The notes under the pieces: model-generated
Databases searched by the model: none
Told to the model about the DNA's origin: nothing
The model's input: only the letters and a program-made list of their open reading frames with translations
Program-made: the position numbers and the translations under genes
Shown here: piece after piece, positions 45,705 to 54,031 of the stretch
How positions within the stretch are numbered: position 1 is the stretch's first letter
How the letters are laid out: each line of letters begins with the position of its first letter
Assembly: GCA_031408575.1 (NCBI GenBank)
Contig: JANNWS010000090.1
Coordinates: forward strand, 5,227-69,226
Direction of reading: 5' to 3'
Length of the DNA: 64,000 nt
From: Aliitabrizicola sp031408575
Lineage (GTDB): Bacteria > Pseudomonadota > Alphaproteobacteria > Rhodobacterales > Rhodobacteraceae

Positions 45705-47231
45705 CTACATCACCGCGCCCATGGCCCAGGGTACGAATTCCGCCCCGCCAAAGCCAAGTTCCTCTGATTTCGTCTGTTCGCCCGAGGCGACACGCAGGAA
45801 CAACTCGAAGATCTCGCGCCCCTTTTCCTCCAGCGTCACACCGTCCGAGATGATGTCGCCGCAGTTGATGTCCATATCCTCGGACATCCGGTCATACATC
45901 TCGGTATTAGTCGCAAGCTTGATGCAAGGCGTGGGCTTGTAGCCGCTGACCGATCCTCGCCCGGTGGTAAAGGCGATCAGGTTTGCCCCCGACGCGATCT
46001 GACCCGTGACCGAAGTGGGGTCATAGCCGGGGCTGTCCATGAACACGAAACCCCGCTCGGTGATCGGTTCCGCAAACTTGTAAACCTGCGTCAACGGGGC
46101 GGTGCCACCCTTGGCCACCGCGCCCAGTGATTTTTCAAGAATCGTCGTCAATCCGCCCTTCTTGTTGCCGGGCGAGGGGTTATTGTCCATCTCACCGCCA
46201 TTGCGCGCAGTGTAATCTTCCCACCAGCGAATCCGCTCGACGATTTTCTGCCCCACGTCGGGCGTCACGGCGCGGCGGGTCAGCAAGTGTTCCGCGCCAT
46301 AAATCTCGGATGTCTCCGACAGGATCGTGGTGCCGCCATGCGCCACCAGCAGATCCGACGCATGGCCCAGTGCCGGGTTGGCGGTGATGCCGGAGTATCC
46401 ATCGGAGCCGCCACACTGCATCCCGATCATCAGGTGCTCAAGCCCGACCGGCTCGCGGGTGGCGAGGTTCGCGACTGCGGCCATCTCGCGCAATTCGGCC
46501 ATGCCGCGCGCAATGGTCTTGCGGGTGCCACCGCTCTGCTGGATCGTCATGTAGCGGAAATTGCCATCGGCCCGCATTCGCGCCCGCCCGATCAGATCCG
46601 GCACCTGCATCACCTCACATCCCAGACCCACCAGCAGGATACCGGCAAAGTTCGGGTTGCGCGCATAGCCCGCGAGCGTGCGGAACAGCGTGTCATAGCC
46701 TTCATCCTTGCCCGACATGCCGCAGCCCGTGCCATGCACGATCGGCACCACCCCGTCGACATTGGGAAACTCGTCCAGCCAGCCCGCTTTTTCCACGCCT
46801 TCGGCAATGAACCGCGCGACCGACCCCGAACAGTTCACCGAGGTCAGGATACCCAGATAGTTTCGCGTCCCCACGCCGCCATCGGCCCGGCGGAAGCCGT
46901 TGAAATAGCGCAGCGTATCGGGGGCAGGCAGGGCGCGCCGATCGGTCGAGAACGCATAGTCACGCTCATGCTCGCCCATCCCCAGGTTGTGAACATGCAC
47001 ATGTTCGCCTGCCGCAATCGGCCGCGTGGCGACCCCGATGATCTGGCCATAACGCAGAACATTGGCCCCTTCGGCAATCGCCACGACGGCAATCTTGTGA
47101 CCGCGCGAGACGGGTCCGGCAAGCGGCGCTACAACATGCGGCACGGCCGCACCCGACCCGAGGTCGCACAGCGCGATCACCACATTATCAGCGGGGTTCA
47201 GGCGAATCACAGCGGGAATGGCTACAGTCAT
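45705..47231 (-). CDS. UxaA-family sugar-acid dehydratase
   Basis: A 508-residue altronate/galactarate dehydratase family enzyme. An N-terminal SAF domain spans about residues 5-85 (ending GEHVHVHNL), then the metal-dependent catalytic domain with conserved cysteines in TSVNCSGS, HGTGCGMSG and GLGCEVMQ, and the GGSDGYSGITANPALG segment. The ATG at 47231 is preferred over an upstream GTG because AGGA precedes it by about 11 bases and the family starts here. In this pathway it would dehydrate L-fuconate, replacing the enolase-type enzyme used in Xanthomonas. Divergent from gntR with operator 1 in the gap. Confidence 0.88.
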   Translation of the reverse strand: MTVAIPAVIRLNPADNVVIALCDLGSGAAVPHVVAPLAGPVSRGHKIAVVAIAEGANVLRYGQIIGVATRPIAAGEHVHVHNLGMGEHERDYAFSTDRRALPAPDTLRYFNGFRRADGGVGTRNYLGILTSVNCSGSVARFIAEGVEKAGWLDEFPNVDGVVPIVHGTGCGMSGKDEGYDTLFRTLAGYARNPNFAGILLVGLGCEVMQVPDLIGRARMRADGNFRYMTIQQSGGTRKTIARGMAELREMAAVANLATREPVGLEHLMIGMQCGGSDGYSGITANPALGHASDLLVAHGGTTILSETSEIYGAEHLLTRRAVTPDVGQKIVERIRWWEDYTARNGGEMDNNPSPGNKKGGLTTILEKSLGAVAKGGTAPLTQVYKFAEPITERGFVFMDSPGYDPTSVTGQIASGANLIAFTTGRGSVSGYKPTPCIKLATNTEMYDRMSEDMDINCGDIISDGVTLEEKGREIFELFLRVASGEQTKSEELGFGGAEFVPWAMGAVM

Positions 47232-47294
47232 GACACAGGTTTCCTGCCTGGCGATCACCGGGTCCGGTCGCCACGCACCGATGGGGCGTCAGGC

Positions 47295-47334
47295 TTGACA
47301 GGGCAGTGGTCGCAGCTAACATGCTAGTATGTTA
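47295..47334 (+). promoter_or_regulatory. gntR promoter with GntR operator, site 1
   Basis: TTGACA (47295-47300), a 16-base spacer and TAACAT (47317-47322) form a promoter whose start point falls on the A of the gntR ATG (47329). The palindrome TAACATGCTAGTATGTTA (47317-47334) covers the -10 and the first codons. It shares 14-15 of 18 bases with sites at 50304-50321 and 50602-50619. Confidence 0.7.
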
Positions 47335-48057
47335 CTCGTGAAAGATATCCCGCCGCAAGAGCCAAACCCGCCGCGCCTGCAACCGCTTGACGTGTTTGAT
47401 GGCTCGTTGGCGCAGCGGGTCTATCTTTCCCTCAAGTCCGCCATCCTGTCTTTGGCCTACCGACCCGGCGAAGTGTTGCGCAAGCCCGAGATCTGCGAGG
47501 TGTTTGGCGTATCGCGTTCCCCGGTGGCCGAAGCGGTGGCCCGGCTGGCGGCCGAAGGTCTTGTCGATGTCGTGCCGCAGTCCGGCACTTTCGTCGCCCG
47601 CTTTTCGATGGAGGAAATCCGCGAGGGTGCCTTTCTGCGCGAAGCGCTGGAGCTGGCCGCGGTAGAACTGGTTGCGCGCACCATCACCGAAGATCAGCTG
47701 GTGCAGCTACGGCGCAATCTGCGGGTGCAAGAGGCCCTGATGACCGATCAGGATTTTGCCGGTTTCTATCAGACCGATTCGCAGATGCACCAGTTGATCC
47801 TGTCCTTCACCGGCTTTCGGCATCTGGCTGCTCTGGCTGAAACATCCTGGGTCCATGTCAACCGAGCCCGTCGGCTGATCCTGCCGCATCCGGGGCGGGT
47901 GCAGATCACCCTGACCGAACATCAGGCCATCGTGACCGCCCTTGAATCCCGCGATCCGGTTGCGGCCCGCGTCGCGACGCAGGCCCATCTGCGCCAGCTG
48001 GTGACCTACCTTGAACCTCTCGTGGTCGCGCGACCCGAGTTGTTTGCGCCTGTCTGA
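47329..48057 (+). CDS. GntR-family regulator (FadR/FCD type)
   Basis: A 242-residue regulator. The winged helix (about residues 28-95) includes LAYRPGEVLRKPEICEVFGVSRSPVAEAVARLAAEGLVDVVPQ split around the recognition helix; the C-terminal FCD domain (about 100-235) has the metal-type histidines in DSQMHQLI and LTEHQAIVTAL. No ribosome binding site precedes the ATG and the predicted transcript starts on it, so the message is likely leaderless. It probably represses itself and the deoxysugar genes until a pathway acid binds. Confidence 0.88.
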   Translation: MLLVKDIPPQEPNPPRLQPLDVFDGSLAQRVYLSLKSAILSLAYRPGEVLRKPEICEVFGVSRSPVAEAVARLAAEGLVDVVPQSGTFVARFSMEEIREGAFLREALELAAVELVARTITEDQLVQLRRNLRVQEALMTDQDFAGFYQTDSQMHQLILSFTGFRHLAALAETSWVHVNRARRLILPHPGRVQITLTEHQAIVTALESRDPVAARVATQAHLRQLVTYLEPLVVARPELFAPV

Positions 48058-48206
48058 CACTTGCAGTTCGGCCACAGGCACCCGATCCGGAATCGATCCC
48101 GCCAGCACTGGCAGACTGGGCGGCCCATGCCATAACTGGCACCTGGCCCGGCGGAGAGTAGTGCCGCCGGGCAGCACGCGACAACCGATTGGCGCGCCCT
48201 TATGGG

Positions 48207-49037
48207 TCAAAGCCCATAGAACGCAGCCGCCGCGCCGCCAAAAACGCGCGCTTTTTCCTGATCCGCCAGATGCGCCGTCAAGGTCTTGGCGGCAGCCAGC
48301 CAATCGTCATAACTGGCCGCTAGCCGGCAAACCGGCCAATCCGACCCCCACATCACCCGCTCCGGCCCGAACACCGCCAGCACATGATCGACATAGGGCT
48401 TCAGATCGTCCGTGGTCCATCCCGGTGCAGCCTCGGTCACCAGCGCCGAGAATTTGCAGTATGCGCCCGTCTGGTCCGCCAGCCGTGCCATTCCGTCGGC
48501 CCAATGGGCGAAGCTGTCAGAGGAATGCGCCCGGATCTGCGGCTTCATGCAATGGTCGATCACCACCCGCATATCCGGATAGCGCTTCAACAGCGTCAGG
48601 AAATGCGCCAGATGGCGCGGAAACCCCAGCGCGTCAAAGGTCAGTCCTTCGTCGATCACCGCGTGGTAGCCCCATTGAACATCCTCGCGCAGCATCCAGG
48701 CGTCATCGGCAATATCCTGAATCATCGGGCGTACACCCTTGAACGCCGGGTGCCGGGCCAGACGGGCCAGTTCCGCACGGTCCGACCGATTTTCGAAGTC
48801 CACCCAGCCGACTACCCCCGCCACGAAAGGCACGGCATCGGCAATGCCCAGCATATACTCGGTTTCCGAAATGCTGGGGGCCGCCTGCACCAGCACGGTC
48901 TGTGCGACCCCGTGTTGCGCCAGATGCGGCGCAAGATCGGCCGGTCCATAGCGGCGCGACAGCACAGGATCGGCGGGCGGCATCCAGCCGTAATCGCCGC
49001 GCGCGGGGTTCCAGAAATGCTGATGCGCGTCGATCAT
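48207..49037 (-). CDS. Amidohydrolase-2 lactonase, L-fuconolactonase-like
   Basis: A 276-residue TIM-barrel hydrolase of the amidohydrolase-2 family. Metal-binding H5 and H7 lie in IDAHQHFWNP, a later His in VIDHCMKP, and the family's WGSDWPVC carries the catalytic Asp. These match L-fuconolactonase/L-rhamnono-lactonase proteins. The start at 49037 is 1 base from the AKR stop, so both are co-translated. It would hydrolyse the lactone made by the AKR. Confidence 0.88.
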   Translation of the reverse strand: MIDAHQHFWNPARGDYGWMPPADPVLSRRYGPADLAPHLAQHGVAQTVLVQAAPSISETEYMLGIADAVPFVAGVVGWVDFENRSDRAELARLARHPAFKGVRPMIQDIADDAWMLREDVQWGYHAVIDEGLTFDALGFPRHLAHFLTLLKRYPDMRVVIDHCMKPQIRAHSSDSFAHWADGMARLADQTGAYCKFSALVTEAAPGWTTDDLKPYVDHVLAVFGPERVMWGSDWPVCRLAASYDDWLAAAKTLTAHLADQEKARVFGGAAAAFYGL

Positions 49038-49038
49038 C

Positions 49039-50073
49039 CTACACACCGACCGGCGCATCGGCGTGCATCAGCCCCGCCGCTTTCAGATCGGCCCAAAGCG
49101 CGTCCGGGATCACCGCCGATGCCGCCGCGATGTTGCTGGCCATTTCCGCAACCCCCTGACCCCCCGGAATGACCGACACCACCACCGGGTGCCGCAGCGC
49201 GAACTGGAACGCGGCATCGACAAGGCGCACCCCGTATGTCGCGCAGACGGCCTGTATGCGCCCCGCCCGGTCCAGCACCTCTTGCGGGGCAGCATCGTAG
49301 AACCACTTCGCGCCGGGGCGCGGACCGGTGGCCAGGATGCCGGAGTTATAGGCACCGCCCATCACAAGGCCGATGCCGCGCCCGCCAGCCAGCGGCAGGT
49401 ACTCGGTCAGCGCCTGATGCTCCAGTAGGGTATAACGCCCGGCGAGCAGGAAGATGTCGAAATCTCCGCGCTCGGTCAGCGTCTTGCAGGGCTGCCATTC
49501 GTTCACCCCCGCGCCGAATGCCCGGATCACGCCTTCGTCGCGCAGCCGCAGCAGGGCGTGGTAGCCACCCGACATGAATTCGTCGATCCGCAGGTCCATT
49601 GCCGCCTGGGATTTGTGGGTGAAGATGTCCAGATCATGGGCAAACAGAATGTCGATCCGGTCCACACCCAGCCGCTCAAGGCTGGCCTCGAACGACCGCA
49701 TCACGCCGTCATAGCCGTAATCGAACACTTCCTTGCGGGCCGGCACGTCAAAAAACTTGCCGATCCCATCCTGCGTTTCTCCGCTGCGGCAGGGGCGCAA
49801 AACGCGGCCCACCTTGCTGGACAACACATAGCTGTCGCGTGGTTTGCCGCGCAGAAAGCGATTGAGCCGTGTCTCTGACAGCCCGAAGCCATAGAGAGGT
49901 GCGGTATCAAAATATCGCACCCCGGCGGCCCATGCGGCGGCAAGGATCGCGTCGCACTCGTCGTCCGGAACCGCGCGGAAGAGGTTGCCCAGGGGCGCAG
50001 TCCCGAACCCCAGTTCGGTAAACGTAAGCCCGCCATTTTGCATGCGGTCCCAATGGCGGGTCTGGAGGGGCAT
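49039..50073 (-). CDS. Aldo-keto reductase, likely L-fucose dehydrogenase
   Basis: A 344-residue AKR. The catalytic tetrad is D56, Y61, K87 and H146 (FDTAPLYGFG, LSSKVGR, FAHDLD). The sequence resembles the D-threo-aldose/L-fucose 1-dehydrogenase and pyridoxal 4-dehydrogenase group. It would oxidise L-fucose to its lactone, which the adjacent lactonase opens. AAGG lies about 8 bases before the ATG. A 240-base leader separates it from GntR site 2. Confidence 0.87.
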   Translation of the reverse strand: MPLQTRHWDRMQNGGLTFTELGFGTAPLGNLFRAVPDDECDAILAAAWAAGVRYFDTAPLYGFGLSETRLNRFLRGKPRDSYVLSSKVGRVLRPCRSGETQDGIGKFFDVPARKEVFDYGYDGVMRSFEASLERLGVDRIDILFAHDLDIFTHKSQAAMDLRIDEFMSGGYHALLRLRDEGVIRAFGAGVNEWQPCKTLTERGDFDIFLLAGRYTLLEHQALTEYLPLAGGRGIGLVMGGAYNSGILATGPRPGAKWFYDAAPQEVLDRAGRIQAVCATYGVRLVDAAFQFALRHPVVVSVIPGGQGVAEMASNIAAASAVIPDALWADLKAAGLMHADAPVGV

Positions 50074-50120
50074 CAGAAAACCTTTCTCTCGTCAGTCGGC
50101 CACATGAACAGCACACGTTA

Positions 50121-50309
50121 CTACGGATCAGGATCAGCCCCAAACGCAGGAAAGCTGCCAATCGCACATGCGCCGATAAACCGATGGGTCTGGTTGGCGA
50201 AGCCATTACCCGGCACGGCAGGCCGCACCAGCGCTCGCCCGAAGTGATACCGGACGGCCGGGAAAATGTCGTGCGACACGGCGTACAAAAGATCGTCCTG
50301 TATCATCAT
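50121..50309 (-). CDS. Doubtful 62-residue frame downstream of GntR site 2
   Basis: Its ATG occupies the same place within operator site 2 as the gntR ATG does in site 1, so a leaderless message from that promoter would translate it first. The product is soluble with no recognised motif. Proline and composition look ordinary but no conservation can be judged. It may be a leader peptide, a gene remnant or chance. Confidence 0.25.
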   Translation of the reverse strand: MMIQDDLLYAVSHDIFPAVRYHFGRALVRPAVPGNGFANQTHRFIGACAIGSFPAFGADPDP

Positions 50310-50344
50310 ACTAACATGTTAGCTTGTGGCGTCCCCTCTGGAAA
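50304..50344 (-). promoter_or_regulatory. Promoter with GntR operator, site 2
   Basis: On the minus strand TTTCCA (50344-50339), a 17-base spacer and TAACAT (50321-50316) precede the aldo-keto reductase genes. The operator TAACATGTTAGTATGATG (50321-50304) matches site 1 at 15 of 18 positions and contains the palindrome CTAACATGTTAG. Confidence 0.65.
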
Positions 50345-50578
50345 GAGACTTTCCCACAGCGCTGGCCAAGGCCAGACGGGCCTCATCCCGAACGTCGCGC
50401 AACAGCAAGCGGGGCAGGTGTCGTCAGTTCGAACCGATGAGGGCAAGCTCGACCCAGACGCGCCTCGTCCTCGGGAACGCCGGAATTGGTCCTACCCAGC
50501 GCAATTTCGCCAATCTGTTGCCGGTCGGCGTCAGCGGGCGATCCCGCGTCCGGCGCGCAGATAAACACTTCCAAAAGG
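50345..50578. other. Gap between GntR sites 2 and 3, no gene seen
   Basis: Divergent promoters flank this stretch. No frame on either strand has a convincing start or motif; it may be decayed coding sequence of the same lost transporter as the remnant at 50685, but nothing in it can be recognised. Confidence 0.5.
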
Positions 50579-50619
50579 TTGGCACGCCACGCCAAGACCT
50601 CTGACATGTTAGTATGGTC
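50579..50619 (+). promoter_or_regulatory. Promoter with GntR operator, site 3
   Basis: TTGGCA (50579-50584), a 17-base spacer and TGACAT (50602-50607) form a promoter overlapped by TGACATGTTAGTATGGTC (50602-50619), 14 of 18 identical to site 1. It faces the ATPase remnant and the SGNH-fucU-kinase genes. Confidence 0.65.
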
Positions 50620-50684
50620 AGAAGGTGGACAGCCGGCTTTGGCTGCGATACGCATGATGGCAAGCGACAATCCACGGGAATGCG

Positions 50685-51050
50685 ATGGCCGAAGTCACGA
50701 TCCGCGATCTGCCCAAGTCCTGTTGTGCTTGCAGGCGTTCCTATTGCGGTCGCAAATCGGCAAATCGGCGTGCTGGCAGGGCGATCTGGCTGCAGGGTGG
50801 CCCGCGCATGATCGTTGGCAGCCGCCCCCGACATCAGGGCCCGACCGATGCAGGCGACTGCCCGGCACCTGTCGTAGAGGTGGAACCGACGGCACAGGAA
50901 ACCCCTGTCATGCGTTGGATCGGTTCGCGTGACCTGACGTCGGCGTTCCGCGAACGTCACGCTTTCAACCCCGCTGAGGCAGCGCATCCAGACCGGCGTT
51001 TCGACCTTATCCATATTCCTGACGCGGCAACGGGGGACAGAGCCGGATGA
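50685..51050 (+). pseudogene. Remnant of a MalK/UgpC-type sugar ABC ATPase
   Basis: The first codons read MAEVTIRDLPKS; after a frameshift near 50721 the next frame gives VLAGVPIAVANRQIGVLAG followed by RSGC, a damaged Walker A (expected GPSGCGKST). From about 50868, back in the first frame, the end reads SAFRERHAFNPAE..LIHIPDAATGDRAG, the typical C-terminus of MalK/UgpC-type ATPases. About 250 central residues, including the signature and Walker B, are missing. The stop still overlaps the next gene by ATGA, showing it was once an intact operon member. Confidence 0.8.
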
Positions 51051-51688
51051 CACGCACCCTTTTGTGCTATGGTGACAGCAACACGCATGGCACCATGCCG
51101 ATGACATCGCTTGATGACACCGGCCGATACGACTGGACCATCCGCTGGACCGAGCAACTGGCGGCGGCCTTGCCGGGTTGGCGCGTGATCGAGGAAGGCC
51201 TGCCGGGTCGCACCACCGTGCATGATGACCCCATCGAGGGCGCGCATCGCAACGGGCTGTCGGTGCTGCCAGCCATTCTGGAAAGCCATCAGCCGATCGA
51301 CGTGGTCATAATGATGCTTGGAACAAATGACCTGAAGGAACGCTTTTCGGTCAACGCGATGGATATATCCCTGTCATTGGAACGGCTGGTGCAGGTGATC
51401 CGCGCCTCTGGAACCGGCCCGGCGCAAACCGCCCCCGGCGTGATCCTGGTGGCCCCGCGGCCGATCCTTGAAGTTGACGATCTTGGCGCGATCTTTCGCG
51501 GAGGCGAGCCGATCTCGTACGAACTGGGCGCGCGCATCGCAAATGTCGCGGCCCGCCTCGGAGTGCCATTCATTGATGCAGGCGCGCTGATCGCCGTGTC
51601 CGAACTTGACGGCATCCACTATGACATACCGGCGCAAACTGCGCTTGCAACGGCTTTTGCCGAGGCCGTCCAAACCCATTTCGACTGA
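51047..51688 (+). CDS. SGNH/GDSL hydrolase
   Basis: A 213-residue esterase-fold protein without a signal peptide. Block I is GDSNTHG with the catalytic Ser, block III MLGTNDLK, block V has the Asp/His pair in ELDGIHYD. It resembles arylesterase/acyl-esterase types. Translationally coupled (ATGA) to the ATPase remnant and followed after 19 bases by the fucU-like gene. It may remove acyl groups from imported deoxysugars; inference from context. Confidence 0.87.
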   Translation: MTRTLLCYGDSNTHGTMPMTSLDDTGRYDWTIRWTEQLAAALPGWRVIEEGLPGRTTVHDDPIEGAHRNGLSVLPAILESHQPIDVVIMMLGTNDLKERFSVNAMDISLSLERLVQVIRASGTGPAQTAPGVILVAPRPILEVDDLGAIFRGGEPISYELGARIANVAARLGVPFIDAGALIAVSELDGIHYDIPAQTALATAFAEAVQTHFD

Positions 51689-51707
51689 TCTGACAAGAGA
51701 GGATGCC

Positions 51708-52160
51708 ATGCTCAAAGGGCTTGACCACCGTCTGACTGCCGACGTGTTGCACTGTCTGCGAGCGATGGGCCACGGCGACACTCTGGTGATCGCGGATACC
51801 AACTTTCCCGCCGACAGCATTGCGCGGCAAACAACGCTGGGATCGCTGTTGCGGATGGACAACCTGACCTGCGGGCAGGCCGCGCAGGCGGTGCTGTCGG
51901 TCATGCCACTGGATACCTTCGTGGATGATTTCGCGGGCCGGATGGAAGTTGTGGGCGACGCCGCCCAAATTCCCGCCGTTCAGGTCGAAGTGCAGGCCCA
52001 GATCGACCACGCCGAAGGCCGCCCGCGCCGGATGCTCGGGATCGAGCGTTTTGCCTTTTATGAACAGGCTAAACAGGCCTATGCGGTGATTCAGACGGGC
52101 GAGCGGCGGTTTTACGGCTGTTTCATCTTTCGCAAGGGCGTGATCCCTCCAGACGCATGA
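51708..52160 (+). CDS. fucU: FucU/RbsD-family sugar mutarotase
   Basis: A 150-residue protein that speeds interconversion of sugar anomers. The GHGDTLVIADTNFPA segment (residues 22-36) and the C-terminal IERFAFYEQAKQAYAVIQTGER follow FucU rather than RbsD; the usual YGN near the C-terminus is YGC here. GAGAGGA sits 5 bases before the ATG. Overlaps the kinase start by ATGA. It is the strongest single pointer to L-fucose as the substrate of the cluster. Confidence 0.9.
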   Translation: MLKGLDHRLTADVLHCLRAMGHGDTLVIADTNFPADSIARQTTLGSLLRMDNLTCGQAAQAVLSVMPLDTFVDDFAGRMEVVGDAAQIPAVQVEVQAQIDHAEGRPRRMLGIERFAFYEQAKQAYAVIQTGERRFYGCFIFRKGVIPPDA

Positions 52161-53083
52161 CCCAAGGCCGGGTCGTCGTATTGGGTGTCTTTGTCGCTGA
52201 TACCGCCTACCGCGCGGACCGCCAGCCAAAGCTGGGAGAAACAATTTTGGGCCGGTCTTTTGCCCTTGGGCCGGGCGGAAAAGGGTCCAATCAGGCGGTT
52301 GCAGCAGCCATGGCCGGGGCCGAGACACATATTATAACGCGACTTGCGCGCGATCCGTTCGGCGACATGGCGCTGGCCACATGGGCGACGGCGGGGGTGA
52401 TCCCGGCGGTCACGATGGTGGATCAGGGCTACACCGGGGCCGCCTATATCTTTGTCGAAGCGGTTACGGGTAACAATGCGATCATCGTCTGCCCCGGCGT
52501 GGCGGGCGACATCTCGGTTGCCGATATCGACGCGCGGGCAGATCTGATCGGCGGCGCCGCTGTGTTCGTGACGCAATTGGAGCAACCGATTGCTGCGGCG
52601 CAGCGAGCCTTGCAGATCGCGAGGGCAGGGGGGGCGGTCACGATTTTGAACCCGGCACCCGCCGCAGCCTTGCCGGATGGCATACTGGCGCTGTGCGATT
52701 ACGTCACGCCGAACGAATCCGAGGCCGAGGCGCTGACCGGGCTGCCGGTGGCAACGCCGGAACAGGCATTTGCGGCGGCGCAAGCGTTGCGCGCCATGGG
52801 GGCCGGCGCCGCCATCATCACATTGGGCGCGCAAGGGGCGCTGTTCCATGACGGGGTGATGACGGTGCATGTGCCGGTATTCAACGCCGGTCCGGTGTTT
52901 GAGACGACCGGCGCCGGTGACGCGTTCAGCGGCGGCTTCGCGGCGGCTCTGGCGCGCGGCCTGACGCCGGTCGATGCCGTGCGCTATGGTGCGGCCACGG
53001 CCGGCATTTCGGTGACACGGGCAGGAACCGCACCGTCAATGCCCGCGCGGTCCGAAATCGAGGCTTTGCTGGCGCGGGGGTGA
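52157..53083 (+). CDS. Ribokinase-like PfkB-family sugar kinase
   Basis: A 308-residue PfkB-fold kinase. The sugar-binding GPGGKGSNQAVAAA (about residues 38-51) and the ATP/anion-hole motif TTGAGDAFSGG with catalytic Asp match ribokinases. It is coupled to fucU. Its presence beside a non-phosphorylative pathway suggests use of another sugar (for example ribose released from nucleosides) or a second branch; the substrate is not certain. Confidence 0.88.
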   Translation: MTQGRVVVLGVFVADTAYRADRQPKLGETILGRSFALGPGGKGSNQAVAAAMAGAETHIITRLARDPFGDMALATWATAGVIPAVTMVDQGYTGAAYIFVEAVTGNNAIIVCPGVAGDISVADIDARADLIGGAAVFVTQLEQPIAAAQRALQIARAGGAVTILNPAPAAALPDGILALCDYVTPNESEAEALTGLPVATPEQAFAAAQALRAMGAGAAIITLGAQGALFHDGVMTVHVPVFNAGPVFETTGAGDAFSGGFAAALARGLTPVDAVRYGAATAGISVTRAGTAPSMPARSEIEALLARG

Positions 53084-53269
53084 GTGTATTGCAGGCGAAG
53101 GGTGATACATCTGATTGAAAGGCATCAGCCCCAGAAACTCGTCTATTTAAGTCCGATAATCGGTATTATGTAATATATGCCTGTGGGTTAACCGATAAAT
53201 CCTTGGCCTTTCAGCGTGTATCCGGTTAGCAAACGGAACTCGCCTGCCTTTCAAACCGGACAAAACCGC

Positions 53270-53959
53270 ATGATACCGCACAGCCCCATTCTGATCGCCC
53301 CGTCTATCCTGGCCGCCGACTTTGCAAATTTCGGAGCAGAATGCGTTGCATTGGAAGCAGCCGGAGCGGACTGGATACATGTCGATGTTATGGACGGGCA
53401 TTTCGTGCCGAACATAACTTTTGGTCCGCCGATGTGTGCTGCCCTGCGACCCCACATCAAAGGCGTGATGGACGTGCATCTGATGATCGCCCCCGCCGAC
53501 CCCTTCATCGAGGCGTTCGCGAATGCCGGTGCCGACCATATTACCGTGCATCCCGAATCCGGGCCGCACATTCACCGCACGCTGCAAACCATTCGTGCGC
53601 TTGGAAAAAAGGCTGGTCTTGCGATAAATCCCGGTTCCGGTATCGACGCTGTGGAGTATCTGCTCGACAGTATTGATATTCTATGTGTGATGACTGTGGA
53701 CCCCGGCTTTGGCGGACAAAGTTTTATCGCTTCGCAATACGAAAAGGTGCGCCGCCTGCGCGCGATGATTGGTGCACGGCCCATTCTGATCCAGATCGAC
53801 GGCGGCGTGACGGTTGACACCGCGCCACGGGTTGTCGCGGTCGGCGCCGATGTTCTGGTGGCGGGATCAGCCGTGTTCAAAGGCGGATCGATCGCAAATT
53901 CAGAGCCTTACAGCAAGAACATCGCGGCCCTGCGCGCAGCGGCCCAGACCGGGCTATAG
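53270..53959 (+). CDS. rpe: Ribulose-phosphate 3-epimerase
   Basis: Interconverts ribulose- and xylulose-5-phosphate. APSILAADFANFG, IHVDVMDGHFVPNITFG, MDVHLMI and TVDPGFGGQSFI are the family segments carrying the metal and catalytic residues. Length 229 is normal when starting at MIPHSPILIAPSIL; a longer in-frame start is not conserved. Its AT-rich upstream gap (53084-53269) suggests its own promoter. Confidence 0.95.
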   Translation: MIPHSPILIAPSILAADFANFGAECVALEAAGADWIHVDVMDGHFVPNITFGPPMCAALRPHIKGVMDVHLMIAPADPFIEAFANAGADHITVHPESGPHIHRTLQTIRALGKKAGLAINPGSGIDAVEYLLDSIDILCVMTVDPGFGGQSFIASQYEKVRRLRAMIGARPILIQIDGGVTVDTAPRVVAVGADVLVAGSAVFKGGSIANSEPYSKNIAALRAAAQTGL

Positions 53960-54031
53960 CATTCCGCCCTTACCAAATCACCGGACAAGGACTATGGTCT
54001 GTCGGTGACACGCCCCGCTATGGAGGTGCAG

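Noticed and set aside
50614..50811. 65-codon gene starting in GntR site 3
   Set aside because: Its second half is one frame of the ATPase remnant; it is better explained as decayed sequence than as a new gene.
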